Shown in pieces: positions 45,917 to 55,344 of a stretch of 64,000 nucleotides of DNA. The position numbers and the translations under genes are program-made. Within the stretch, counting starts at the first letter, position 1. Each line of letters begins with the position of its first letter. Under the pieces are notes generated by a model. It worked only from the letters and a program-made list of their open reading frames with translations. It had not been told where the DNA came from and did not search any database. This DNA comes from G965247265 sp965247265 (lineage in GTDB: Bacteria; Pseudomonadota; Gammaproteobacteria; UBA4575): assembly GCA_965247265.1 (NCBI GenBank), contig OZ252002.1:186001-250000 (forward strand), read 5' to 3'.

Positions 45917-46866
45917 ATGGCTAAAAATAAATTCCGAAAATGGAATGGTAAATTTAGTTCAACCGAAAGCATTGAACAAATTGCAGTTCACAGTCTTGAA
46001 TATAGGCATTGCGCTGTTCAACATTACTTAAAACTTATCACAAAAAAGCAAGCGTGAGCACAGAGTATGTTCACCTGCTGCGTGTTTGGTCACGCCGTTA
46101 TAGTGAATTACTTCGATTTTTCAAAGACATCCTCCCGCGAAAACAATCAAAAAAGTTAAGACGCATACTTAGAGATGTTAGGAAATCTGCAAATAATGCA
46201 CGCGATCTAGATGTGCTTATCGAAAAATTTGGTAAGCACAATATATCAATTGAAGATAGAAAGTTTTTACACTTTTTGAAACAAGAACGAGAAATTAATC
46301 AGCTGCCTATCCAAGAACTTTATTTTTCATTGGATAAAAGTAAAGTTTTACACAAGCAATTCAATCGCATAAGACAAAAAGTACGGTCTCAAAAATACGA
46401 ATTCAAAGACGATCTTGAAACTACTTTCGAAAATCTTGCCAAAACAAATTTACATGCGCTTTCAGAAAGCTTCTTTAATTCAATGCTGCTAACCCATACT
46501 AAACCAAAAGAGCTACACAAAACACGTATACATGGAAAAAGATTACGCTATGCTCTGGAATTGTCCGGACCTGTTTTACCTAACAGGTCTAAAAAATAAA
46601 TATATGAAAGCGTTTCAAATGTATTGGTCTTGTATGGAAAATTTAACGACTCATATGTATTTCAACTACATCTTCAAAATTGGGTTAAATCAAACAATGA
46701 CATTGATCTAGTATGTCTTTTCCAAGAGCTTTACTATAAAGAAAATGCTGAAAAGAAACGATTTATGAAGCAACTCAGCGAGTGCAATTCATATAAACAA
46801 GTGTGCGAATTAAGAGAAAATCTAAATTCATTATATGCGAACATAGCATATAAATTAGTAGCTTAA
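45917..46866 (+). pseudogene. CHAD-domain protein gene, frameshifted and interrupted
   Basis: From ATG 45917 the frame reads IAVHSLEYRHCAVQHYL, then slips at the A-run 46042-46047. The next frame carries HLLRVWSRRYSELLRFFKDI, LRDVRKSANNARDLDVLIEKF and LHKTRIHGKRLRYALELSG, which are CHAD signatures (conserved His and Arg helices that bind polyphosphate). An in-frame TAA at 46597-46599 interrupts the end (after NRSKK); sense resumes to 46866. Two lesions make it a likely pseudogene unless they are sequencing errors. Confidence 0.75.
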
Positions 46867-46916
46867 AATTTACAGCACAACACCAAAGTCAATTATGAAA
46901 TAGTTTTAAAGATTCT

Positions 46917-47567
46917 TTATGCAATTTTAACTTGATCCAATTCTTCTACATATGGGTCATTACTTCTTAGAATATTGCGGCCTTGACTACCAATTCTAAA
47001 TGTTAATGCGAACTCGTATTGACTAACTCTAATAGCATTTTTATCAATTAACTCTAAATGTGCTTTAGATAGTCGATCTAAGTAATTCTTATCTTTCTTG
47101 CCTTTCTTATTCTTTATTTGGACCAATTGATACGTATCCCAAATACTGAGCCCTTTAGAGATTGATTGTTGAAAATGATTAAACGTTACGTTTTTCTCTA
47201 TGGCATAAAACTGCACCAGCATTGAAGCCTTACTAATGTTTTCAACAATAAACAGTCTTAGCTCTTCAACATCATCAGTAAGTGGACTACGTTGTTTACG
47301 ACAAATTTTATACTTTACCTTACTCATATATGTTGTATAGATAGAGGTAATTTCGTGGATTAGCTCATACAGCTGTTTTAGAGCATCGATTTTATCTTTT
47401 TTAGTCTCTTGATATTGCTTGCTTTTCCTTTCTTGTATTTCCCGGTCTAAGGCTAATTTGCTGGTTTTATAATGAGCAAATATAGCAATGCCTGCCCCAA
47501 GCAGAACAAACCAAAATGCTTTAGTAGTTTTAAATAAATCTACTAATAGTTTTATCGCGACTTCCAT
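46917..47567 (-). CDS. Membrane-anchored protein with a coiled-coil-like region
   Basis: The 216-residue protein has one membrane helix (AFWFVLLGAGIAIFAHY, about 17-33), then a long charged helix rich in Lys and Glu and a helical C-terminal domain. A basic patch, KNKKGKKDK, follows in the second half. I do not recognise a family. The gene is isolated. Confidence 0.55.
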   Translation of the reverse strand: MEVAIKLLVDLFKTTKAFWFVLLGAGIAIFAHYKTSKLALDREIQERKSKQYQETKKDKIDALKQLYELIHEITSIYTTYMSKVKYKICRKQRSPLTDDVEELRLFIVENISKASMLVQFYAIEKNVTFNHFQQSISKGLSIWDTYQLVQIKNKKGKKDKNYLDRLSKAHLELIDKNAIRVSQYEFALTFRIGSQGRNILRSNDPYVEELDQVKIA

Positions 47568-47828
47568 TTACCAACTCCTCAGCGGCCTGGGTTACCCAAA
47601 AAATAATGTGGTTATATTTTTTTTGTGAGTGCGCCTAATTATCAAGCAACTATACTGATACTAATTACATCTGCGCCAGTGGGGACAATGTATTTTGAGA
47701 ATTTAATCACTTATCAATATGATGAAATTTATAACCTACTGATAAACTAAAGCGTTATAAATTTAAAAGGTAGTTGATTTAATGACACCTCTTTGTGCCA
47801 TCAAAATTATCAATACTGTTGAAAAGAG

Positions 47829-48359
47829 CTAAATTTTCCCATCGAGCCCCCTTTGATAATATTTGTGAGTGATCTCTTCTTGATTTTCCAGTAACCAGTC
47901 AATATCAGGTTTGTTATTCATTGCTTTATGAATGGCACTGGCCATGGCTTTTCGATGGATATCAAATAGAATTTTGTGATCGAGATCTTCTGCGTTTGAG
48001 ACCATTGGATTCAACCAAACTGAAACAATGATTCCAATATCGTTAACTTTTTCTTTCGGAATATCGCCATTTCGCACCGCATCCAACACCCCGTTTGCGA
48101 TCGCGCCTTGCACGGTTCCCATTAAAATTTTGGTATAACGCTCATCTTTAACTGTAACTTTGCTCACCATTAATGTTGCGGGTCGCACTTGAATATCGGT
48201 ATTTAGAATTGCAAGTACACGCGAATGACCTTTCACTTGATCGCCCAGCAGCGTAGCAAATGCGGTGCCAACGGGCCCGTCTAATTCACCAATGACAACT
48301 TCTGGTTCTGCTGCAGTACCAGGAGTGCCTCCTGCAACTAATGATTCACCTACTTGCAT
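47829..48359 (-). CDS. Formaldehyde-activating enzyme-like protein (Fae paralogue)
   Basis: The 176-residue protein aligns with Fae, which joins formaldehyde to tetrahydromethanopterin in methylotrophs: VGESLVAGG, TLMVSKVTVKDER, GTVQGAIANGVLDAV and IHKAMNNKP. In place of the catalytic His22 (motif VAHIDLIIG in Methylobacterium) the segment here reads AAEPEVVIG, so the histidine is a glutamate. It is therefore probably an inactive or altered Fae homologue. No other methanopterin gene is visible. Confidence 0.72.
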   Translation of the reverse strand: MQVGESLVAGGTPGTAAEPEVVIGELDGPVGTAFATLLGDQVKGHSRVLAILNTDIQVRPATLMVSKVTVKDERYTKILMGTVQGAIANGVLDAVRNGDIPKEKVNDIGIIVSVWLNPMVSNAEDLDHKILFDIHRKAMASAIHKAMNNKPDIDWLLENQEEITHKYYQRGLDGKI

Positions 48360-48422
48360 GACTATTCATTCTGACATATTTAGTTTTCTCCCGTTTATAT
48401 TTTTTATTAATAATATTTTTAC

Positions 48423-50252
48423 TTATGCTGCAACATTGCGACTTGCGCGTTTTCGTTCGTGTTCTTTAAGAAACTTTTTACGCAATCGAAGATGTTTAGG
48501 AGTTACTTCTACTAATTCATCTTCGTCTATAAACTCGAGCGCTTGTTCAAGACTATGTTTAATCGGTGGCGTCAGATTAATATTTTCATCACTGCCCGCG
48601 GCACGTATATTGGTAAGCTGTTTTGCTTTGGTTGGATTTACCACAAGGTCATTATCTCGATTATGTGCGCCAACGATCATCCCTTCATACACATCTGTTG
48701 CAGGATTAATAAATAATCGTCCACGTTCTTGCAACGCATACAGTGCATATCCCAGTGACTTTCCTGACACCATTGAAACTAAAACCTCATTTTGGCGTTT
48801 AGCTACAGGACCAGCTTTTTACGGTTCCATAATGATCAAATACATGCGTCATAATGCCACTGCCAGAGGTAATGGTCATAAACTGTGATCGAAAACCAAT
48901 TAAGCCGCGCGCAGGTACAATAAATTCTAATCGTACACGGCCCTTTCCATCGGGTTCCATATTTTTAATTTCTGCACGTCGCTCACCCAACTTTTCGAGA
49001 ATAGCACCTTGATGTGTCCCATCGCAGTCAATGACAAGTTGTTCATAGGGCTCATGTAGCAGACCATCTACTTCTTTTTGAATTACTTCTGGACGCGATA
49101 CGCCTAGTTCATACCCTTCACGACGCATGCTTTCAATTAACACACTTAAATGCAGTTCACCTCGACCTGAAACGATAAATTTATCTGCGATTTCACCTTG
49201 GTTCACACGTAACGCCACATTATGAATCAGCTCTCTATCTAAACGTTCTTTAATGGTTCTGCTTGTTACATACTTACCGTCTTGCCCAGCAAATGGAGAA
49301 TCATTCACTTGAAAGGTCATACTAACTGTAGGTTCATCCACAGATAAAGCAGGGAGTGCTTCTATTTTATCCGGTGTACAGAGCGTATCGGATATATTTA
49401 AGCCATCGATTCCTGTTATACATACAATGTCTCCTGCTTCGGCTTGTTCAGAATCAATTCGCTTTAATCCATGGTGTATCATTACATTGAGAACTTTACC
49501 GCTTCGTGTTACGCCTTCACGATCAATAATGGAAACCGGTGTATTTCGTTTTAGAATACCTCGTGTAATTCGCCCCACACCGATTACACCCACATAGCTA
49601 CTATAGTCGAGTGCACTTATTTGCATTTGCAATGAGCCTGCTACATTTACATTAGGGGCGGGGACACGATCAATAATTAAATCCAACAAGGGTTCCATAT
49701 CGTCTTGCATTTCATTTATTTCTAAACCCGCAACGCCTTCAAGGGCAGAGGCATACACGATTGGAAAATCCAGTTGCTCATCGGTAGCACCCAATCGGTC
49801 GAACAAGCCAAATACCTGATCAATCACCCAATCAGGACGAAATCCAGGACGGTCTACTTTATTCACCACGACAATCGGATGCAGTCCGCGTTCAAATGCT
49901 TTTTGTGTGACGAATCGTGTTTGTGGCATAGGTCCATCCACCGCATCAACAAGAAGTAACACGCTATCTACCATCGACAGTACACGCTCAACTTCCCCAC
50001 CAAAATCAGCATGCCCAGGTGTATCTACGATATTGATTCGATAATCGCGCCAGGTTAACGCGGTGTTCTTTGCCAAAATAGTAATGCCTCGCTCACGTTC
50101 TTGATCATTGGAATCCATGATGCGTTCAACATGAATATTTTTACGGTCTAGGGTGCCCGACTGTGTGCCAGGAGCTTATCCACCAAGGTTGTTTTGCCAT
50201 GATCCACATGGGCAATAATGGCGATGTTTCGAAGTAATTCAGACGTGCTCAT
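48423..50252 (-). pseudogene. typA: Translational GTPase TypA/BipA, with two frameshifts
   Basis: The product is spread over three frames: ATG 50252 to about 50155 (AHVDHGKTTLVDKLL, the G1 motif), from about 50155 to 48816 (MDSNDQERERGIT, VVNKVDRPG and the C-terminal domains) and 48815 to 48423 (MVSGKSLGYALYALQERG to EHERKRASRNVAA). The first slip is a missing base near CCC at 50156-50158, the second an extra base in the T/A run at 48816-48820. Without them the protein would be full length (about 609 residues), a ribosome-associated GTPase for stress growth. Two single-base lesions in a widely conserved gene are suspicious. Confidence 0.8.
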
Positions 50253-50303
50253 GGCTTTTACAAAGTTAATGTTATGTATACGTGTGGTAATTAAATAAAT
50301 ATG

Positions 50304-50379
50304 TGGTGGCCAGGGGCGGAATCGAACCACCGACACGAGGATTTTCAGTCCACTGCTCTCCCAACTGAGCTACCTGGCC
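50304..50379 (-). tRNA. tRNA-Phe (anticodon GAA)
   Basis: On the minus strand the 76-nt gene begins GGCCAGG, which pairs with CCTGGCC, and has CCA encoded at its 3' end. The anticodon stem reads GTGGA and TCC with loop CTGAAAA, giving the GAA anticodon. The T arm holds GGTTCGATTCC. It lies between typA and yggX. Confidence 0.93.
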
Positions 50380-50458
50380 AAATAAGGGGGTAAAGGTCGA
50401 AGCGCGCTATTAAACGAGGCTACAAATTAGGAGTCAACAGTTAATCGTTAATTGGTGA

Positions 50459-50734
50459 CTACTGGGCACCAGGTTCAACAAATTCCTGCGGTTTATCAGA
50501 CCCTTCTCCAAAAAAGAACTTTTCCATTTCATCTTCAAGAAACTTTCGTGCTTTGGGGTCCACTGGGGACAATCGATATTCGTTCATTAACATTGTTTGG
50601 TGGCCCACCCACATTTCCCAACCTTGTTTGGAGACATTTTCATAAATTTTCTGGCCTAACTCACCGGGATACGGCAAGTACTCTAAACCTTCCGCTTCTT
50701 CACCGAGCTTCACACATTGAACCATGCGCGTCAT
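50459..50734 (-). CDS. yggX: Oxidative damage protection protein YggX
   Basis: The 91-residue protein has MTRMVQC, GLEYLPYPGELGQKIYENVSKQGWE and HQTMLMNEYRL, the standard YggX layout with the conserved cysteine at residue 7. It helps protect iron-sulfur proteins and iron trafficking. It overlaps mutY by 35 bp, the classical mutY-yggX coupling. Confidence 0.94.
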   Translation of the reverse strand: MTRMVQCVKLGEEAEGLEYLPYPGELGQKIYENVSKQGWEMWVGHQTMLMNEYRLSPVDPKARKFLEDEMEKFFFGEGSDKPQEFVEPGAQ

Positions 50735-51797
50735 GAGGATTTTCCTTTTTATGCTGAAAGAGCTGATTCAAGGTCTTTTTTACCGGTGTAGCCAGCCCTA
50801 TTTTTTGGTTAGTAGCGTTATACCAAACCCCGAGAGCGTCTTCCATTACACCAATGGGCTGATGATTGAGGTGAATGAGCCTGGGATGCATACATAACTT
50901 GAAATGAGAGAAGGTATGAAAGATGGGCGCTAAGGGTGTCACAACGGTTTGTTCACTCTTCCGCAATTTTGTGAGCCAATTATTCAAGTCGGCTTCATTA
51001 TTAAATTCAGGAAAGCTATACAGCCCGCCCCAAATTCCAATGGGCGGACGTTTTTCTAACCAAATTAATTTAGCCTGATCCTGGACAATCGCAACAATAA
51101 TTTCACGTTCTGGACGTTGTTTTGTGGGTTTCGGTGCGGGGAATTCATGTTGTCGCTGCTGTGTGTGAGCCACACAATTAGCACGAACAGGACAGTTAAA
51201 ACATTTTGGATTGGTGCGCACACAAACGGTTGCACCTAGATCCATCATGGCTTGCGTGTAGTCTGCAATACGTTGATCGGGCAACAGTGATTCTGCATAC
51301 AACCATAGCTTATTTTCTATGTTGCGATGACCTGGCCAACCTTCTACAGCAAAATATCTTGCAAGAACTCTTTTTACATTACCGTCTAAGATTGCGAACG
51401 GCTGCTGAAAGCTTAATGCCAATATGGCAGCCGCCGTTGACTTTCCAATACCTGGTAATGCAAGGACAGCATCAACGTGTATTGGAAAGTTTCCTTGGTA
51501 GTTTTCACTAATAATAGATGCAGCCTTATGTAAATTTCGCGCACGTGCGTAATAACCCAACCCTGTCCAATGGTGTAGCACCTCATCGATGGACGCACTT
51601 GCAAGTTGTTCAGCGGTTGGAAAACGATTAATAAACTTTTCATAATACGGAATAACCGTATAAACTTGCGTTTGTTGAAGCATGATTTCCGAAACCCAAA
51701 TATGATAAGGATTTCGATCACGTTGCCAAGGCAAATTTTTTCGCCCAAATTGATTAAACCAGCTTAAAATTTGTGTGCTGAATTGCTTAGCCATCAT
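50700..51797 (-). CDS. mutY: Adenine DNA glycosylase
   Basis: The 365-residue enzyme excises adenine mispaired with 8-oxoguanine. The HhH-GPD domain has LPWQRDRNPYHIWVSEIMLQQTQ and ALPGIGKSTAAAIL. The iron-sulfur cysteines are in CVRTNPKCFNCPVRANC, and a C-terminal NUDIX-like domain follows. The ATG at 51797 forms TGATG with the stop of the gene before it. It belongs to the asmA-SRPBCC-mutY-yggX operon. Confidence 0.94.
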   Translation of the reverse strand: MMAKQFSTQILSWFNQFGRKNLPWQRDRNPYHIWVSEIMLQQTQVYTVIPYYEKFINRFPTAEQLASASIDEVLHHWTGLGYYARARNLHKAASIISENYQGNFPIHVDAVLALPGIGKSTAAAILALSFQQPFAILDGNVKRVLARYFAVEGWPGHRNIENKLWLYAESLLPDQRIADYTQAMMDLGATVCVRTNPKCFNCPVRANCVAHTQQRQHEFPAPKPTKQRPEREIIVAIVQDQAKLIWLEKRPPIGIWGGLYSFPEFNNEADLNNWLTKLRKSEQTVVTPLAPIFHTFSHFKLCMHPRLIHLNHQPIGVMEDALGVWYNATNQKIGLATPVKKTLNQLFQHKKENPHDAHGSMCEAR

Positions 51798-52339
51798 CAA
51801 CTTGTTGCAATTTTTTGCAAGCGTTCGATACTTTCTAATACCCGATTTTTAAACTTTTTTGTAAGCACGTATGAACGAATGAAAGGCGGAATCCAAAACT
51901 TAGGCTGCATGTTTGCCTCATAGTTTACAGTCGTGCCAGTGGGTATCTCATTTAAGACCCAAACGGCTTCACCCGATCGCAAATCACTCATCATTGGTAT
52001 AAGATACGCTTCAAGCCTTTCGTTATTAATTTGCGCAACATCTTCGACACGTGTGATCGTGCGACAAAAAAATAAAACGCAGTCATGCAACACTGTGCGA
52101 ATACGTGTGATGTCTGATTGAGACGTTTCTAAAAGATCGCTCTCTGTAATAACAGGATTAAGCTCATGAATGTTTTCATAGTCCGTCAACACTTCCATCA
52201 CACGTTGAGGTGTCGCCTCAACGGTGAAATCAGCAGTGAAATAATACGTGCCCTCATCAAACCGGACACTGACATCGGCAGCGAATGACGCATTTAAAAT
52301 GGTAATAAAAAAAAGTACGCATGCACTGACATGCTTCAT
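51797..52339 (-). CDS. Exported SRPBCC/START-like lipid-binding protein
   Basis: The 180-residue protein has a signal peptide (CVLFFITILNASFAAD) and a helix-grip fold resembling polyketide cyclase/START domains: VEATPQRVMEVLTDYENI, then SDLRSGEAVWVLNEIPTG. It may bind a lipid or other hydrophobic ligand in the periplasm. The start overlaps the asmA stop by 1 bp. Confidence 0.75.
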   Translation of the reverse strand: MKHVSACVLFFITILNASFAADVSVRFDEGTYYFTADFTVEATPQRVMEVLTDYENIHELNPVITESDLLETSQSDITRIRTVLHDCVLFFCRTITRVEDVAQINNERLEAYLIPMMSDLRSGEAVWVLNEIPTGTTVNYEANMQPKFWIPPFIRSYVLTKKFKNRVLESIERLQKIATS

Positions 52340-54333
52340 TAGAATAATTTAATTTTATCCATGAGTTGTTTCCCTAAATCATCCCCAAGTTCTTCTTGAA
52401 GTATTTCTTGAAGATCTTCTTTCAACTCTTCTTTCTTTTCTTCAATTTTTTCAGATTGCGTACACGCTAATGCAGCTTGCACATCCACACCGTAGCGAGG
52501 TTTTTCAAATGGACCTTTTACATTAACGGGCACTCCGCAACTCCCCTCTTTTTCAGACAACCCAATTGAAAGCTCATAGTCAATCTTCGATTGCCCAATA
52601 TCGATTTGGCCTGCGCCTTTTGCAGCGATTAGTGGCGTGTTCAATATAAAATCATTATTGTCCGCAACGCCCTTCGAAATATTGAACGTACCAAATAACT
52701 TATCAAACACAAGCTCTTCACCCGTAGGCTTGGGACCGCGTGCTTTCAACACGGCAACCGCCTTTTCAACATTAGCCGCGAGCTTTTTATCGCGCAAGGC
52801 GCCATCGGTTGCGTTCAACACCACCTTGCCCCCTAAGCCCTGTTTAAGCTGTGCAACACTATTACCGAAGGTATTAATGTCCATTGAAAGATTGCTGACA
52901 CCACGAACATAGGCTTTTTCCTCCCCAAGAAAATCGACGCTGAGCGGGGCAATTTGCACCCCTGCCAACTCTGCAACCAATGCATACTTAGGCGTGTCTT
53001 TGCGCACATCCAAACTGGTTTTACCCTTCATATTGCCCTCATACAGATTCATCGACATGGGTGCGACTTGAAGCAAACCATCTTGCGCTGCAATCTTTGC
53101 CTTTACACTGGTCATGGTCATGCCTGACACCTTTAAGGTCTCAACACTAATATCTCCCTTCACATGCAGATCTCGCAGCGTGTCGGTGGGTAATTCGATG
53201 GGTGCATTATCATCGGCTTGCGAAGGAGAAGAACTTGTGGAAGATTGAGTTTCAGCGTCTTCCGATACTGGAATTAACTGATCTAAATCCAATAATTTGG
53301 ACGCTAAATCAAACGTTACCTTTGGTTTATCAAACGATTGAATCGAAGCATTGCCAGTGAATTTTGTGTCATCCATATCAATGGACAGCGAAGAAAGTGC
53401 AACGGTTTCTTTTTCCAAATTCATTTTTAAAGCTGTTTGCAATAGCATGTTTAGCTTTCCATTTGGGAAAGTATCACCTTCACCGACAACGTTTATTTCG
53501 ATGTTATCGGATGCATAGTCTTGAGTCTGAATGTTGCCAGAAAGATCTGCGGCGATGTTGACATACATCTTGCCTTCAGCAAGGGGTTCGCCGGTTGTTT
53601 TGGAGGCAAGGTGTAACCCTGTTACCGTAAGGACTTGCAACTTAGGGTCAAATAAAACTTCTGCAGTTAACGCAAGGTCTAAGGTGACTTCGGGTGCCGA
53701 ATTCTTCATTGTTAACTCCATGCTTACATCCGTGGGTGTACTTGTGCCAATTTCACCTGTGTTTAACTGAAACGGTGCAATCTGAAGCTTGGTACCGGCT
53801 TCATCATCTTGCCAAGATAAGTTTGCATCTTTAATTTCAACGCCGCCAATTATGAACTCGTACGGAGGGGGTTCAGACGTTTTTTCAGTCGTATCTGATG
53901 CTTCTGCTTGATGCTTGTCGGATGACTCTGCTTCGTTTAGTAGATCATCCCAATTCGAGATACCTTGTGCATTTTTTTGCAAATCAACGTGTAAGCCATG
54001 TAACTTGACTTTCGCAGCGTGTATTTGTCCTTTAAATAATGGAATTAGTGCAATGCGTACATCCACTTCTTTTACCCTGGCCATAGGCGATTCGCCAAAA
54101 CCAGGCGCATTTCCAAATGTTGTACTACCAAGTGATAAACCAAGCCATGGAAATATTGAAATTTCAATGTCGCCATCGAGAATGAGCTCTCGCCCTGTGG
54201 CCTCTTTGGTTTTAGCCACAATTAAGTCTTTGTATGCATTTGGATCAAACGTTGACGCGAAATAAATGGCTGCGGCAATAAATACCACAAGCAGCACACC
54301 AAGTAAAATGGCACTATATTTAATAATTTTCAT
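52339..54333 (-). CDS. asmA: AsmA family protein
   Basis: The 664-residue protein has one N-terminal membrane helix (YSAILLGVLLVVFIAAAIYFA), the AsmA opening DPNAYKDLIVAKTKEATGR, long beta-rich repeats with many GxxxN segments, and a C-terminal acidic helix (EKKEELKEDLQEILQEELG). AsmA-like proteins span the periplasm and move phospholipids or other lipids to the outer membrane. It is first in the operon with the SRPBCC protein and mutY. Confidence 0.88.
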   Translation of the reverse strand: MKIIKYSAILLGVLLVVFIAAAIYFASTFDPNAYKDLIVAKTKEATGRELILDGDIEISIFPWLGLSLGSTTFGNAPGFGESPMARVKEVDVRIALIPLFKGQIHAAKVKLHGLHVDLQKNAQGISNWDDLLNEAESSDKHQAEASDTTEKTSEPPPYEFIIGGVEIKDANLSWQDDEAGTKLQIAPFQLNTGEIGTSTPTDVSMELTMKNSAPEVTLDLALTAEVLFDPKLQVLTVTGLHLASKTTGEPLAEGKMYVNIAADLSGNIQTQDYASDNIEINVVGEGDTFPNGKLNMLLQTALKMNLEKETVALSSLSIDMDDTKFTGNASIQSFDKPKVTFDLASKLLDLDQLIPVSEDAETQSSTSSSPSQADDNAPIELPTDTLRDLHVKGDISVETLKVSGMTMTSVKAKIAAQDGLLQVAPMSMNLYEGNMKGKTSLDVRKDTPKYALVAELAGVQIAPLSVDFLGEEKAYVRGVSNLSMDINTFGNSVAQLKQGLGGKVVLNATDGALRDKKLAANVEKAVAVLKARGPKPTGEELVFDKLFGTFNISKGVADNNDFILNTPLIAAKGAGQIDIGQSKIDYELSIGLSEKEGSCGVPVNVKGPFEKPRYGVDVQAALACTQSEKIEEKKEELKEDLQEILQEELGDDLGKQLMDKIKLF

Positions 54334-54515
54334 CTAGACTCCCAACGCTATAATTATTCTATGTTTCTATTCTCACTTTAGAATTGACATCAGCCTTGGT
54401 GATAAGTTTGTGAAGCTATGCAATTCTGTGCACTGCCATTTTATATTTACCCAAAAAAGATGTTAATCAAGTGATTGGTTTATATTCGCTGCATATATTG
54501 AGCATAAGGGATGAT

Positions 54516-54995
54516 TTATTCGTTACGCTCCCATGTGCCCGATTTACCACCTGTTTTTTTGAGTAATCTAATGTCTTGCAACGTCATGCCGCGATCGACC
54601 GCTTTACACATGTCATAAATTGTCAGCAAGGCAATTTGCACTGCTGTGATGGCTTCCATTTCTACACCCGTTTGACTATGGGTTTCTACTCGTGCGGTAC
54701 AGTAGATTGCTGCAGGTGCCTGTTCCATTTTAAATTCGATTCCAATGGAGGTTAAGGCAAGCGGGTGGCACAGAGGTATGAGTTCTGCGGTCTTTTTTGC
54801 GGCCATGATCCCTGCAATGCGTGCGATACCCAGCACATCACCTTTCTTGTGCCCGCCGCTTTGGATGAGCATTACGGTTTCTGTACGCATACTAATGCGC
54901 CCATCTGCCACAGCAATTCGGTGACTGACGGGCTTTTCTCCCACATCCACCATATGGGCCTCACCCGCAGCGTTAAAATGTGTAAGCTTGCTCAC
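54516..54995 (-). CDS. moaC: Cyclic pyranopterin monophosphate synthase
   Basis: The 159-residue enzyme makes cyclic pyranopterin monophosphate for molybdopterin: SKLTHFNAAGEAHMVDV, LIPLCHPLALT and MEAITAVQIALLTIYDMCKA. I begin at GTG 54995, where family similarity starts, rather than at ATG 55037 or 55067; GGAG lies about 11 bp upstream of the GTG. It diverges from moaD, with starts 89 bp apart, so a shared control region is likely. Confidence 0.9.
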   Translation of the reverse strand: MSKLTHFNAAGEAHMVDVGEKPVSHRIAVADGRISMRTETVMLIQSGGHKKGDVLGIARIAGIMAAKKTAELIPLCHPLALTSIGIEFKMEQAPAAIYCTARVETHSQTGVEMEAITAVQIALLTIYDMCKAVDRGMTLQDIRLLKKTGGKSGTWERNE

Positions 54996-55083
54996 TGATC
55001 TTTCTACTCCATCGTCACTATTGTCTGATGGTACCATTTCAATTTGAATGATACGTATCGCATTCAACCATGTTATTTCAAAG

Positions 55084-55317
55084 ATGTCAGTACACGTAAA
55101 GTATTTTGCCAGCCTACGTGAATCAATGGGAAGACCGAAAGATGAGGTGCCTTTTACACGAACCGTTTCCGTTGAAGAGATTTGGAAGCAGGCTACCGGT
55201 AATATGGATCGACCGCCACACCTGCTTGTTGCCGTGAATCACGAATACGCAGATTTCAACCACGAAGTGGTTGATGGTGATGAAGTCGCGTTTTTCCCTC
55301 CGGTTACCGGAGGTTAG
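55084..55317 (+). CDS. moaD: Molybdopterin synthase small subunit
   Basis: The 77-residue ubiquitin-like protein (beta-grasp) ends in the conserved double glycine (FPPVTGG) that carries the thiocarboxylate sulfur. I start at ATG 55084 (MSVHVKYFASLRE); the frame before it is not family-like. No moaE follows in this window. Confidence 0.88.
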   Translation: MSVHVKYFASLRESMGRPKDEVPFTRTVSVEEIWKQATGNMDRPPHLLVAVNHEYADFNHEVVDGDEVAFFPPVTGG

Positions 55318-55344
55318 TGGCAACTCCATTGATCCTATCAGTGC

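Noticed and set aside
47829..48359. Evidence that the organism is a methylotroph
   Set aside because: The Fae-like protein lacks the catalytic histidine and stands without other methanopterin genes.
50252..50336. Upstream extension of the TypA frame through the tRNA-Phe gene
   Set aside because: It translates the tRNA sequence itself; the TypA start is the conserved methionine at 50252.
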